Shown one piece after another: positions 28,286 through 37,424 of a stretch of 64,000 bases of DNA; position 1 is the first letter of the stretch; every line of letters starts with the position of its first letter. Origin of the DNA: Marinobacter halophilus (GTDB taxonomy: Bacteria; Pseudomonadota; Gammaproteobacteria; Pseudomonadales; Oleiphilaceae); NCBI RefSeq assembly GCF_003007685.1, contig NZ_PXNN01000017.1, positions 723,143 to 787,142 of the forward strand, in the 5' to 3' direction. The notes under the pieces are model-generated. The model had not been told where the DNA came from and ran no database searches. It saw only the letters and a list, made by a program, of their open reading frames with translations. A program made the translations under genes and the position numbers.

Positions 28286-30886
28286 TCAGGCGGGCTCTGG
28301 TTGGGCGTCCTCGCGAGCCTTACGCTTGAGCTGACCAAAGGCCACCATGGCCAGCAACAGCAGGGCAGGAATGAACATCAGCTCACGGGGTGGACGGTCA
28401 AGCGTGGCCTGAACTGCCTCGATGTTCCAGCCAAATTCAATACCGGCTTTCTGTGCCGGACTTCCGAAATCGACAAAGCCAACCGAGAGCTGGTCTCCGA
28501 GATCCGTGACATCGAGGCCGACCGCAGACATCCGCTGCTGAGCCGAATCACCCGCCGGCATGTCAAATTTCACATAGGTGGTGGTGTCTCTGCCATCAAA
28601 CCCCATGCCAGAGACCCTGAACACTACAGGCTCATCGACGGGGACGGTTTCGACATACTCCATGATTTCGGTACCCTGCCGCTCTTCGTATGGGGGATAA
28701 ACCATATCCCACCAGTACCCGGGCCGAAACAGGGTGAAAGTAATCAGCACCAGCAACAGGCTCTCCCACTTGTAGCTTTTGGTAAACCAGAAGCCCTGAG
28801 TCGCCGCTGAGAAGACCAGCATAGCGGTGACCGCACTCGCAATGGTGATCAACAGATCTACCCAGCCGGTCAGGCCGATCAGCAACAACTGGGTGTTGAA
28901 GATGAACATGAACGGCAAGATTGCGGTACGGATATCGTAGGCGAAACCCTGGATACCCGTTCGTATCGGATCAGCTCCAGAAATGGCGGCCGCCGCGTAG
29001 GCGGCCAAACCAACGGGCGGCGTATCATCCGCCAGTATCCCGAAATAGAACACAAACAGATGCACAGCGATCAGCGGCACCAACAGCCCATTCTGGGCGC
29101 CCAAAGTCACGATGACCGGGGCCATCAGGGTGGACACTACAATATAGTTGGCCGTGGTGGGCAAGCCCATACCCAGTATCAGACTGATTACGGCAGTGAA
29201 GATCAGCATCAGCAGCAGGTTGCCGCCCGACAGGAACTCGACAAACTCGGTCATCACCAGACCAATGCCAGTCAGAGTGACAGTGCCAACCACAATGCCT
29301 GCGGTCGCCGTCGCCACACCAATACCCACCATATTCCGGGCACCGGTGGCCAGTGAGTGCGCAAGATCCATAAAGCCCCCGGCGAACTCGCTGAGCATGC
29401 CGCTGTGTTTACGGAAAAAAGCCTTCAAAGGTCGCTGAGTGACCACGATGAAGATCATGAACAAAGTCGCCCAGAAGGCAGATAACTGGGGCGAGAAGCG
29501 CTCCACCGTCAGGCACCAGACCAGCACCACCACCGGCAACAGGTAATAGAGCCCGGTTTTGACCGTAGGACCAACTTCGGGAAGCGCCCCCAAATCGGCC
29601 TCCGGCTCGTCTTCCTCCAGCTCGGGAAACCGTGTTGCGTAGCCAATAAGACCCACATACACCGCGATTAACAGAGGCCCAAGCACCCAGGGCGCGGCCT
29701 CACCCAAAGCGGATTTGACCCAGCCTACCCCGTAATAGACGGCGAAGGTCAGCACGATCAGCCCGATCAGCAACACCACCCAATTCAGCATGCGTTGGGC
29801 CAGAGTTGGCCGGTTCAGGCGCTCCACACCTTCCATTTTCAGCTTGCAGGCTTCCAGGTGGACGATGTAGATCAGTGCCACATAGGAAATCAGCGCCGGC
29901 AAGATAGCGTGTTTGATGACCTCCAGATAAGAAATACCCACATACTCCACCATCAGGAAAGCCGCGGCCCCCATGATGGGAGGTGTCAGCTGGCCGTTGG
30001 TCGAAGCAGCCACTTCAACGGCACCAGCCTTGACCGCTGGAAATCCGACGCGTTTCATCAGGGGAATGGTGAAGGTGCCGGTTGTAACCACATTGGCGAT
30101 AGAGGATCCGGAGATCACACCGCTCAGGCCGCTGGACACGACGGCAGCCTTGGCCGGGCCTCCGCGCATATGCCCCAACATGGCATAGGCCACCTTGATG
30201 AAATAGTTACCGGCCCCTGCCCGTTCAAGCAGAGCGCCGAACAACACAAAAAGAAAGACGAAGCTGGTGGAAACGCCCAGCGCAACACCAAATACCCCTT
30301 CCGTACCCAGCCATTGGTGTGACGCCAGTTTGTTAAGACTGACACCCTTGTGAGCAATGACATCCGGCATGTACGGGCCGGCCAGCGAATAGGTAATAAA
30401 GATGGCAGCAACAATCGCCAGCGGCAGGCCCAGCGCTCTGCGGGTGGCTTCAAGGAGCAGGACCAGACCAGCCATAGAAACCCAAAGATCCACCGTAATC
30501 GGGGCCCCCGGGCGTGTTGAGAGTTCGTTGTAAAAAACGTAAAGGTAAGAAGCCGTAAAAGCCGCAGCCAGCGCCAGTACCCAGTCATAGACCGGCACTT
30601 TGTTGGCGTGCACGCCCTTGATCATCGGGAAGGCAGAAAAGGCCAGAAAAACCGCGAAGGCGAGGTGAATGGAGCGCGCTTCGGTGGAATTGAATATGCC
30701 AAAATTCAGAATAAAAGGCAGCGGTGAGGCGATCCAGAGCTGAAACAGTGACCAGCACAACGGTATGACAAAGAGGATGACAGACGCGGGTCCGGTGAGC
30801 GCCCTGCCTCCGACTTCTGTCTGTAAAACTTGATTGACCTTGGCGGCATCAGTACCCGCCCCGGCACCGGGGTCGTTCTTTGCCAT
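28286..30886 (-). CDS. TRAP transporter fused permease, TAXI type, with C-terminal DUF3394 domain
   Basis: 866 residues. The small (DctQ-like) and large (DctM-like) subunits are fused; some 16-18 hydrophobic helices span about 35-715. The DctM signature region includes GGPAKAAVVSSGLSGVISGSS (positions about 240-260) and GLPTTANYIVVSTLMAPV (about 590-607). The last 150 residues form a soluble part (about 720-850) with a PDZ-like GSPAQKAGIEFGW, matching DUF3394, then a final helix. Works with the binding protein upstream to import an unknown organic acid with an ion gradient. Confidence 0.93.
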   Translation of the reverse strand: MAKNDPGAGAGTDAAKVNQVLQTEVGGRALTGPASVILFVIPLCWSLFQLWIASPLPFILNFGIFNSTEARSIHLAFAVFLAFSAFPMIKGVHANKVPVYDWVLALAAAFTASYLYVFYNELSTRPGAPITVDLWVSMAGLVLLLEATRRALGLPLAIVAAIFITYSLAGPYMPDVIAHKGVSLNKLASHQWLGTEGVFGVALGVSTSFVFLFVLFGALLERAGAGNYFIKVAYAMLGHMRGGPAKAAVVSSGLSGVISGSSIANVVTTGTFTIPLMKRVGFPAVKAGAVEVAASTNGQLTPPIMGAAAFLMVEYVGISYLEVIKHAILPALISYVALIYIVHLEACKLKMEGVERLNRPTLAQRMLNWVVLLIGLIVLTFAVYYGVGWVKSALGEAAPWVLGPLLIAVYVGLIGYATRFPELEEDEPEADLGALPEVGPTVKTGLYYLLPVVVLVWCLTVERFSPQLSAFWATLFMIFIVVTQRPLKAFFRKHSGMLSEFAGGFMDLAHSLATGARNMVGIGVATATAGIVVGTVTLTGIGLVMTEFVEFLSGGNLLLMLIFTAVISLILGMGLPTTANYIVVSTLMAPVIVTLGAQNGLLVPLIAVHLFVFYFGILADDTPPVGLAAYAAAAISGADPIRTGIQGFAYDIRTAILPFMFIFNTQLLLIGLTGWVDLLITIASAVTAMLVFSAATQGFWFTKSYKWESLLLVLITFTLFRPGYWWDMVYPPYEERQGTEIMEYVETVPVDEPVVFRVSGMGFDGRDTTTYVKFDMPAGDSAQQRMSAVGLDVTDLGDQLSVGFVDFGSPAQKAGIEFGWNIEAVQATLDRPPRELMFIPALLLLAMVAFGQLKRKAREDAQPEPA

Positions 30887-30923
30887 AGCATGTTCCTGTG
30901 GTGGGATATAGCCAGACTGGAAT

Positions 30924-30954
30924 CAACAGAGCGGGCCGGACGCCCGCTCTGTTG
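30924..30954 (-). repeat. Perfect 13-bp hairpin between TRAP binding protein and permease genes
   Basis: CAACAGAGCGGGC and its exact complement around a five-base loop fill the middle of the 81-base spacer. There is no T tract. Such hairpins after abundant binding-protein genes commonly block 3' exonucleases and so keep binding-protein mRNA above permease mRNA; that function is inferred. Confidence 0.7.
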
Positions 30955-30967
30955 GATGCTTATCCGA

Positions 30968-31951
30968 TCAGTTGATCAGGCCAGCCTCACGATAGTACTT
31001 GGCAGCACCCGGGTGCAGGGGCGCACTCAGGGCATCAGAGACCATCTCTTCTTTATTGAGGTTGCCAAAGGCCGGGTGCAGGCGCTTGAAACTGTCGAAG
31101 TTCTCGAACACGGCCTTGACGACTGCGTAGACGACATCGTCGGGCACATCAGTGGACGACACGAAGGTTGCCGCCACACCGAAGGTGGTTACGTCCTGAT
31201 CTGAACCACGGTACATTCCGCCCGGAATTATGGCCTTGCGGTAATACGGGTTGTCGTCGATCAACTTTTTAGAGGCCGAGTTGTCCACGTTCACCAGTAC
31301 GCTGTCACAGGAAGTGGTTGCTTCCTTGATCGCACCGGAGGGGTGGCCAACAGTGTAGAAAAACGCATCAATGTTGCCATCACACAATGCCTGAGACTGC
31401 TCTGCCGCCTTAATTTCGGCCGCCAGCGAGAATTTATCCAGACTCCAGCCCATTTCGTTCATCAGAACCTCGGCGGTGGCGCGCTGGCCTGAGCCCGGGT
31501 TACCCACGGAAACACGCTTGCCTTCGAGGTCTTCAAAGTTTTTAATGCCCGAGCCCTTGCTGGCAACAACGGTAAACGGTTCCGGGTGCAGCGAAAAAAC
31601 AGCCCGCAGCTTTTCGTTCTTGCCACTGTCTTCAAACTGGCTGGTGCCGTTATAGGCATGGAACTGCCAGTCAGACTGGGCAACGGCCAGATCGAGCTCG
31701 CCGGCACGGATTGCATTCAGGTTATAAACGGAACCGCCGGTGCTCTCAACGGAGCAACGGATGCCATGCTCCTTACGATCCATATTGACCAGGCGGCAGA
31801 TGGCACCACCTGCAGGATAGTAAACGCCGGTTACACCACCGGTGCCGATGGTGACGAAACGCTGATCCTGGGCCGATACGGCCGTCGATACCGCGCCTAA
31901 GCTAACTGCAGCGGCAACAGCGAAAACGGACGCTCTGAGTTTCAGTGTCAT
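30968..31951 (-). CDS. TAXI family TRAP transporter solute-binding protein
   Basis: 327 residues from the ATG at 31951, chosen because GGAAGAG precedes it and a clear signal peptide follows ([19 protein letters not shown]..., cleaved near ASAQ-like VSAQD). A reading frame back to 32041 adds 30 residues without signal features. The mature part shows [22 protein letters not shown] and [21 protein letters not shown], hallmarks of TAXI proteins. Periplasmic capture of the substrate for the fused permease; the ligand is unknown (glutamate and other carboxylates are reported for the family). Confidence 0.93.
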   Translation of the reverse strand: MTLKLRASVFAVAAAVSLGAVSTAVSAQDQRFVTIGTGGVTGVYYPAGGAICRLVNMDRKEHGIRCSVESTGGSVYNLNAIRAGELDLAVAQSDWQFHAYNGTSQFEDSGKNEKLRAVFSLHPEPFTVVASKGSGIKNFEDLEGKRVSVGNPGSGQRATAEVLMNEMGWSLDKFSLAAEIKAAEQSQALCDGNIDAFFYTVGHPSGAIKEATTSCDSVLVNVDNSASKKLIDDNPYYRKAIIPGGMYRGSDQDVTTFGVAATFVSSTDVPDDVVYAVVKAVFENFDSFKRLHPAFGNLNKEEMVSDALSAPLHPGAAKYYREAGLIN

Positions 31952-32094
31952 GTGTGCTCTTCCTTTTTTCTTGGTCGTTATAATCGAATGTCCGCTTTTA
32001 ATTACGGACAAACCTATCGTTCGTCTTAGAAGATAGACCACTTCTGGCCATAAATAAAGAAAGCGTTAGCTCGCTAAGCGTTTGACCTAAAAAC

Positions 32095-32122
32095 AAAAAA
32101 GCCCGCAATTGCGGGCTTTTTT
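32095..32122. terminator. Intrinsic terminator of the RND exporter gene
   Basis: Perfectly self-complementary AAAAAAGCCCGCAA-TTGCGGGCTTTTTT, 15 bases after the RND stop. Fully symmetric, so active on both strands. Confidence 0.88.
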
Positions 32123-32136
32123 GTTGTTTCAGGCTG

Positions 32137-34521
32137 TTACTTCACAGCTCGTGCTTTTGCCAGCATCTTGTCAGGACGCAACAGGAACCGGGCCAGTGCC
32201 GGCAGCAACCAGATCGCTCCGATCATGTTCCAGAGGAACATGAAGAACAACAGGAAGCCCATGTCTGCCTGGAACTTGATGGGTGAGAAGATCCAGGTCA
32301 CCACACCCAGGCCCAGAGTTACACCGGTGAAGATGACCGCCTTACCGGTAGAGCGCAGAGTCTCATAGTAGGCTTCCTGCAAGGTTTTGCCTTCCAGCAG
32401 GAACTTCTCCAGCTTGCTGTAGATGTAGATGCCGTAGTCGACACCGATACCGACACCCAGCGCAATGACCGGAAGCGTTGCCACTTTGATACCGATACCA
32501 GACACCGCCATGATCGCCTCACACAAAATGGAGGTCAGGCCCAGCGGAATCACAATACAGGCAACCGCACGAATGGAACGGAAGGTCACAAAACACAGCA
32601 AACTGACCACACTGTAAACCAGTATCAGCATGAGATTTTTCGCGTTCGAAATAACCTCGTTGGTGGCTGCCTCGATACCTGCGTTGCCAGCTGCCAGCAG
32701 GAAGGTGTGCTCTTCGTTGTTATAGGTTTCGGCAAATTCCTCAACCCGGTCAACAACGGTCTGCAGGGTTTCCGCTTTGTGATCCTCAAGGAAAACCAGT
32801 ACTGGCGTCAGGTCACAGGTCGTGTTAATCAGGCCAGCCGGCGCATCACGAATGGAGGCGTTGATGATGGTCTGGTTGCGGGAAATCTCATACCACTTCC
32901 AGCTGCCCTCGTTCAGAGCCTTGGTCACCAGTTTCGACACGTCGGCCAGTGAGGCAGAACTCTGGACACCCGGGGTGTTCTGCAACTCCCACTGCAGGCG
33001 ATCCATCGAACGCAGCACATTGTACTGGGTACATTGCTCTTCCTGCGTTTTCACCATCACCACCAGAACATCGGCACTGGTCGAGTAATTGTTGATGATG
33101 TAGGAGTTATCTACGTTGTAGCGGGAATCGGCACGCAGCTCCGGAGCACCTTCATCAAGATCCCCCACCTGCAGATCCTGCTTGTAGTAAAGCCCCAGAC
33201 CCAAGCCAATAACCGCGATAAGCAGAGAAATCGGTGCCACACCTGGATGCGAGAAGTAGGACATCACGCGCCACTTACGGTCCTGTTTCTCACCGTGATT
33301 CTGAACGTGCCGGATACCACCTTTGGTGATGCCGATGTACGACATGATCAGAACATGCAGCACCAGGTTGGTGAGAATTACGAAGGCAACACCCAGGCCG
33401 GCCGCAATGGCCAGATCCCGGATAACATCAATCTCAATAAAGACCAGCGTCAGGAAGCCGAAAGCGTCCGAAATCAGGGCCAGCATACCCGGTATATAAA
33501 GTGCCCGGAACGCCAGACGTGCCGAGGTGACGGCATCAAAGCCCTTGCCGGCCTCAACCGCCATGGCGTTAACGATCTGCACGCCGTGACTGATGCCAAT
33601 CGCAAAGACCAGGAACGGCACCAGAACCGAGTACGGATCCAGACCGTAGCCCAGAAGACGGAGCGTGCCGAGCTGCAGGAAGACCGCAACAATCGACGTG
33701 AATACCGGTACCAGCGTGCCCGCGATGCACCGGGAATACCAGAACAGCAACAGCGTGGTCAGCAGGATGGTAATGCCGGCAAACCAGGCAATGGAGGCGA
33801 TGCCTTCAATCAGATCGCCGACTTTTTTGGCAAAACCGACCACGTGAATGCTGATATCAGGATTCTGTGCCTGATACTTGTCGCGGATTTTCTCTTCCAG
33901 CTGACGGGAAAACTCACCGTAGTCCAGCGCTTCGCCGGTTTCCGGGTTTTTCTCATACAGCGGTGCATAAACGATGGTTGAGCGGAAGTTGTCGGAAATA
34001 AGGCGTCCGACTTCGGGCGAGCGCAACACATTCTGGCGCAACTGCTCCAGACTCTCGCGACTGCCGTCATAGCCGTCCGGGATCACCGTGCCGCCCTGGA
34101 AGCCTTGCTCGGTTACCTCTACCCAGCGGACGTTCGAGGTCCAGAGCGATTTCAGGCCTGACCGGTCAACGCCATCAAGATAGAACACTTCATCAGTGAT
34201 CAGTTTAAGCGTTTCCATATACTCGGCAGTGAAGATGTCACCGTCTTCAACCGCTATCGCGATCCGGACAAAGTTACCGAGGTTATCCAGATCATCCCGG
34301 TGCTCAAGCATGTTGACGATGTAAGGATGCTCCAACGGAATCATCCGCTCAAAACTGGCATCCGGCTGGATCTTGGTAGCGTTGTAGCCAAGAAACAGTG
34401 TCAGAATAAAAAATCCAACCAGGATTAAAGCCCGGTTGTTAAAAATCAGCCGTTCAAGAAACGGCTCCGCCTTTGGCGTCGTCAGGTAATGTTCACCCCT
34501 GTCGTGCATCGGGTTAGACAT
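32137..34521 (-). CDS. RND/MMPL family exporter of hydrophobic compounds
   Basis: 794 residues. A first helix (about 32-48), a large periplasmic loop (about 50-235), five helices (about 240-420), a second periplasmic loop (about 445-640) and five more helices (about 645-790) give the two-repeat RND layout. The helix motif GVGIGVDYGIYIYSKL (about 710) is the MMPL type with the Asp thought to relay protons. Such short RND proteins (no AcrA partner nearby) move lipids or other hydrophobic molecules. Together with the YCF48-like and DUF1329 genes upstream it forms a recurring cluster; the cargo is unknown. Confidence 0.92.
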   Translation of the reverse strand: MSNPMHDRGEHYLTTPKAEPFLERLIFNNRALILVGFFILTLFLGYNATKIQPDASFERMIPLEHPYIVNMLEHRDDLDNLGNFVRIAIAVEDGDIFTAEYMETLKLITDEVFYLDGVDRSGLKSLWTSNVRWVEVTEQGFQGGTVIPDGYDGSRESLEQLRQNVLRSPEVGRLISDNFRSTIVYAPLYEKNPETGEALDYGEFSRQLEEKIRDKYQAQNPDISIHVVGFAKKVGDLIEGIASIAWFAGITILLTTLLLFWYSRCIAGTLVPVFTSIVAVFLQLGTLRLLGYGLDPYSVLVPFLVFAIGISHGVQIVNAMAVEAGKGFDAVTSARLAFRALYIPGMLALISDAFGFLTLVFIEIDVIRDLAIAAGLGVAFVILTNLVLHVLIMSYIGITKGGIRHVQNHGEKQDRKWRVMSYFSHPGVAPISLLIAVIGLGLGLYYKQDLQVGDLDEGAPELRADSRYNVDNSYIINNYSTSADVLVVMVKTQEEQCTQYNVLRSMDRLQWELQNTPGVQSSASLADVSKLVTKALNEGSWKWYEISRNQTIINASIRDAPAGLINTTCDLTPVLVFLEDHKAETLQTVVDRVEEFAETYNNEEHTFLLAAGNAGIEAATNEVISNAKNLMLILVYSVVSLLCFVTFRSIRAVACIVIPLGLTSILCEAIMAVSGIGIKVATLPVIALGVGIGVDYGIYIYSKLEKFLLEGKTLQEAYYETLRSTGKAVIFTGVTLGLGVVTWIFSPIKFQADMGFLLFFMFLWNMIGAIWLLPALARFLLRPDKMLAKARAVK

Positions 34522-34567
34522 TAAAAAGCCCCTCTATCCATTAATCTGTTGATGCCACACCAGGGCG

Positions 34568-35716
34568 TTAGTTCGGATTCCGGCCACGAGCGTCGGAGAT
34601 TACAACTCCGCCTTCGCCCACCAGAAGTAAGTTGGTACCGGCCAGCGGAACGACGGCCATCAGGCCCTCCCGGTCGTTCCGGAAAGTCACACGGAAGCTC
34701 TCTCCAGCGTTCGTGCTCATCAACACAGCGCCGCCGTTGCCGACCAGGGTGATCCTGCCGTCATCAGCCACGGCACCATTGTTCAGTGTTGCCCCGCCCT
34801 CGTTGGGCACAACCGTCCAGCTGCGACCGAGATCGGTGGACCGGAACATGTTACCCCGGAGCCCGAAAGCGATTACTTCATTCACCTGGCCAGTGCCCAT
34901 AACGCCGAACAAAGAGCCGGTGTAAGGGCTTTCGCGACGCTCCCAGGTATCACCACCGTCCACAGACGCGTGGATCTGACCCGCTTCACCAACCGCCACC
35001 AGCGCACCGCCAGTTACCTGAGTAATGCTGTTGATGTGGAAGCTTTGCGGATTGTCGAGTTTCGGGGCCCAGTCTTTCCAGGTTTCGCCGCCATCCTGAG
35101 TTCTCAGGATCATGCCGTAGGCACCCACCACAAAACCGTGGCTGTCATCCTCAAACCAGACGTCAAGGAACGGGTTGACCGGTCCGACATCAAGATCGGC
35201 CTGCATGTTTTCGAGCGTGAAGTGAAGATCATCCAGAGCCCACTCGAGATCGGCCTTTTCTTCTTCCGGGGCCTGCTCGATCCGTTCTTCCATTTCAGCA
35301 ATCTGTTCTTCCTTGCTTTCTATGGCCAGTCCGGAGGCTTCAATGCCCGTCAGCTGCAGGGACCAGTTTTCACCCCTGTCACTGGAATGAAGCACCACGC
35401 CACTGTGGCCGACGGCCCAGCCGTGCTGTTCAGATCCGAAATCGACAGCGTTCAGTGTCAGCGCAACCGGAACAGAACTCTGAGTCCAGGTTTGTGCTTC
35501 ATCATCCGAGAAAATAATGTGTCCACGCTCACCAACAGCGACAATGCGCTCACCGGCCCGGGTTGCATCATTGAGCAATGATTTTGGAGCGAGCAGCGTG
35601 GTACGCGCAGGGGTTTCAAGAATATCTGGCAGCGCAAATGCCGCGGGCGCTGCCAGCGCCATGGAGAGCCCGACACAGGCAGTCCCCAGTGTCTCGCACA
35701 TGAACCTATTAGCCAT
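34568..35716 (-). CDS. YCF48/BNR-repeat beta-propeller exported protein
   Basis: 382 residues with a signal peptide (about 1-29, ending AFALPD). Repeated blades with the Asp-box-like pattern S-x-D-x-G-x-T/N-W are visible (SDDEAQTW, SSDRGENWS, TQDGGETWKDW, SVDGGDTWE, STDLGRSW, STNAGES), as in YCF48/HCF136 propellers. A Glu-rich helical insertion (about 125-165) interrupts the propeller. It sits 46 bases before the RND exporter and is very likely its periplasmic partner. Confidence 0.9.
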   Translation of the reverse strand: MANRFMCETLGTACVGLSMALAAPAAFALPDILETPARTTLLAPKSLLNDATRAGERIVAVGERGHIIFSDDEAQTWTQSSVPVALTLNAVDFGSEQHGWAVGHSGVVLHSSDRGENWSLQLTGIEASGLAIESKEEQIAEMEERIEQAPEEEKADLEWALDDLHFTLENMQADLDVGPVNPFLDVWFEDDSHGFVVGAYGMILRTQDGGETWKDWAPKLDNPQSFHINSITQVTGGALVAVGEAGQIHASVDGGDTWERRESPYTGSLFGVMGTGQVNEVIAFGLRGNMFRSTDLGRSWTVVPNEGGATLNNGAVADDGRITLVGNGGAVLMSTNAGESFRVTFRNDREGLMAVVPLAGTNLLLVGEGGVVISDARGRNPN

Positions 35717-35858
35717 TCAGATTGCCTTTCCGTTGATTGTATCTTGTTACGCTTCGCCCGGTAGCGTGGCAGAAACACAAGCAAACCGGCAGCCGTACGG
35801 CCGCCGGCGTCTGTGAAACCACAGCCGCTACCCCGGGATCAGGTTGTGCGCCGGAATC

Positions 35859-37247
35859 TCAGCGTACACTCCGCCGACGCAGCGAGGCCGGTGAAAAATA
35901 ACGTACATTGGGCACATCATCAGTGAACACCCGGGTGCCGGACTCTTCAGTGTCCAGTCCCAATACGTGATACCGGCGAGCCTGAAGGTCATGGTATACA
36001 TCAAGCACTGTCCACACTCCCGGTAATTCATAATAATTCTTCGGAATACCCATGGTCACGCGCCACAATTCACCACGCCCGTCATACTGGTCCAGCAGCA
36101 CTGTATTCCAGCTGTCGGCGTCCACATAGAAACGGCGCTTGCCGTAAATATGGCGCTCGCCCTGCTTGAGGTCTGCTTCAACCACGTGAACGCGATGCAA
36201 CTCCCAGCGAGTCAGATCCGGATTCAGGTGGGAAACTCCCAGAATCTCGGAGTAAGGCGTACCTTTTTCACCAATCCGGTAATTGTTGTAAGGAATGTAA
36301 ATTTCCTTCATTCCCTCGTAATTCCAGTTATAACGATCCATGGCCCCGTTGAAGATATCGGTATCATCCGCGGTGCGCAGGTTGTCGGCTGCCGCTATCG
36401 GCGAGTCGTAGCCCAGATTGGGTGCGCGGCGAACACGGCGTTGGCCGGCATTGTAGCCCCAGCCATTTCGCGGATTGATAATCTGGTTCAGGGTTTCGTG
36501 AATTAGAATGGCGCCGCCGGCCAGGCGGGGCGGAGACTGGGTAAACGACAGGTAGTAAAAGATAATGTTATCCAGATCGCTTTCACCACCTTCTGGGTTA
36601 TAGAAGTTGAAGAAAGCTTCCTGCTGAGACGTCACCAGGCCGTAGTCACCGTTCGTCTGTACCGCCACCTCACTGGAACGACGAGTAACGGAAACGCCGC
36701 GCCAGCGCGTGAGATGATTCCAGACAACTTGCCAGGCCTTTTCTTCATCGGTGCCATGCAGGATCGGGAACGGATAACCGCCAAATGCGCCACTGATGCC
36801 CTCAGCCTGGCCTTCAATTTCGGCATTAACAGCATTTTTGCGGGTATTGTCTGCCACCCATTCCGGTATCGCGTGGGTGCGGCGCGACTCGTAGACCGGG
36901 ATGCGGAACGTGGTGGGATAAGTATTAAGCATAGCCTTGACACCATCGGTCAGATGCTCACCATACTGATCCATATTGGACGCAGTAATGGTGAACAGAA
37001 CCTGGTCATCCGGGAAAGGATTGACGTGATGCTGGCCGCTGCCCTGATATCCGGCCGGTGCTTGCGTCAGCCCGCCATTCCAGGCAGGGATGGTGCCCGC
37101 TGAGTTACCGGCTTTCACCGAACCGAAAGGCGTAAGATCCTTACCAAGGCGATTGGCCTCAGCTGCGGACACCGCGGCGTGGACTGGGGCCGCTGCAAAG
37201 GAAAGCGCAAGCAGCCCGCCAAAAAGTGCGTTCTTGTTGTATCTCAT
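35859..37247 (-). CDS. DUF1329 outer-membrane-associated lipid-binding-like protein
   Basis: 462 residues with signal peptide (cleaved near VHAAVSA). The body matches DUF1329: AEANRLGKDLTPFGSVKAGN at the start and AGQRRVRRAPNLGYDSP (about 275-290), the latter typical. DUF1329 proteins are structurally related to LolB-like lipoprotein-sorting folds and often occur with a DUF1302 gene; no DUF1302 is present here. With the following YCF48 and RND genes (same strand, 142-base gap) it suggests an envelope system for a hydrophobic compound. Confidence 0.92.
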   Translation of the reverse strand: MRYNKNALFGGLLALSFAAAPVHAAVSAAEANRLGKDLTPFGSVKAGNSAGTIPAWNGGLTQAPAGYQGSGQHHVNPFPDDQVLFTITASNMDQYGEHLTDGVKAMLNTYPTTFRIPVYESRRTHAIPEWVADNTRKNAVNAEIEGQAEGISGAFGGYPFPILHGTDEEKAWQVVWNHLTRWRGVSVTRRSSEVAVQTNGDYGLVTSQQEAFFNFYNPEGGESDLDNIIFYYLSFTQSPPRLAGGAILIHETLNQIINPRNGWGYNAGQRRVRRAPNLGYDSPIAAADNLRTADDTDIFNGAMDRYNWNYEGMKEIYIPYNNYRIGEKGTPYSEILGVSHLNPDLTRWELHRVHVVEADLKQGERHIYGKRRFYVDADSWNTVLLDQYDGRGELWRVTMGIPKNYYELPGVWTVLDVYHDLQARRYHVLGLDTEESGTRVFTDDVPNVRYFSPASLRRRSVR

Positions 37248-37424
37248 TGTGCAACCTTAAATCCGTCTGGAAGCCCTTGCTGGGCTTTATTGTTATGGTC
37301 TGATGCAATCGCAGACTTTCACCCAGATTAGCCGATTGACCAACATTGTCTATCGACCGAAAGTGCGATTTTGTATCCAGCGATGACGACGGCATTACAA
37401 TCACCGCCGGATACGGGCCGAGCC

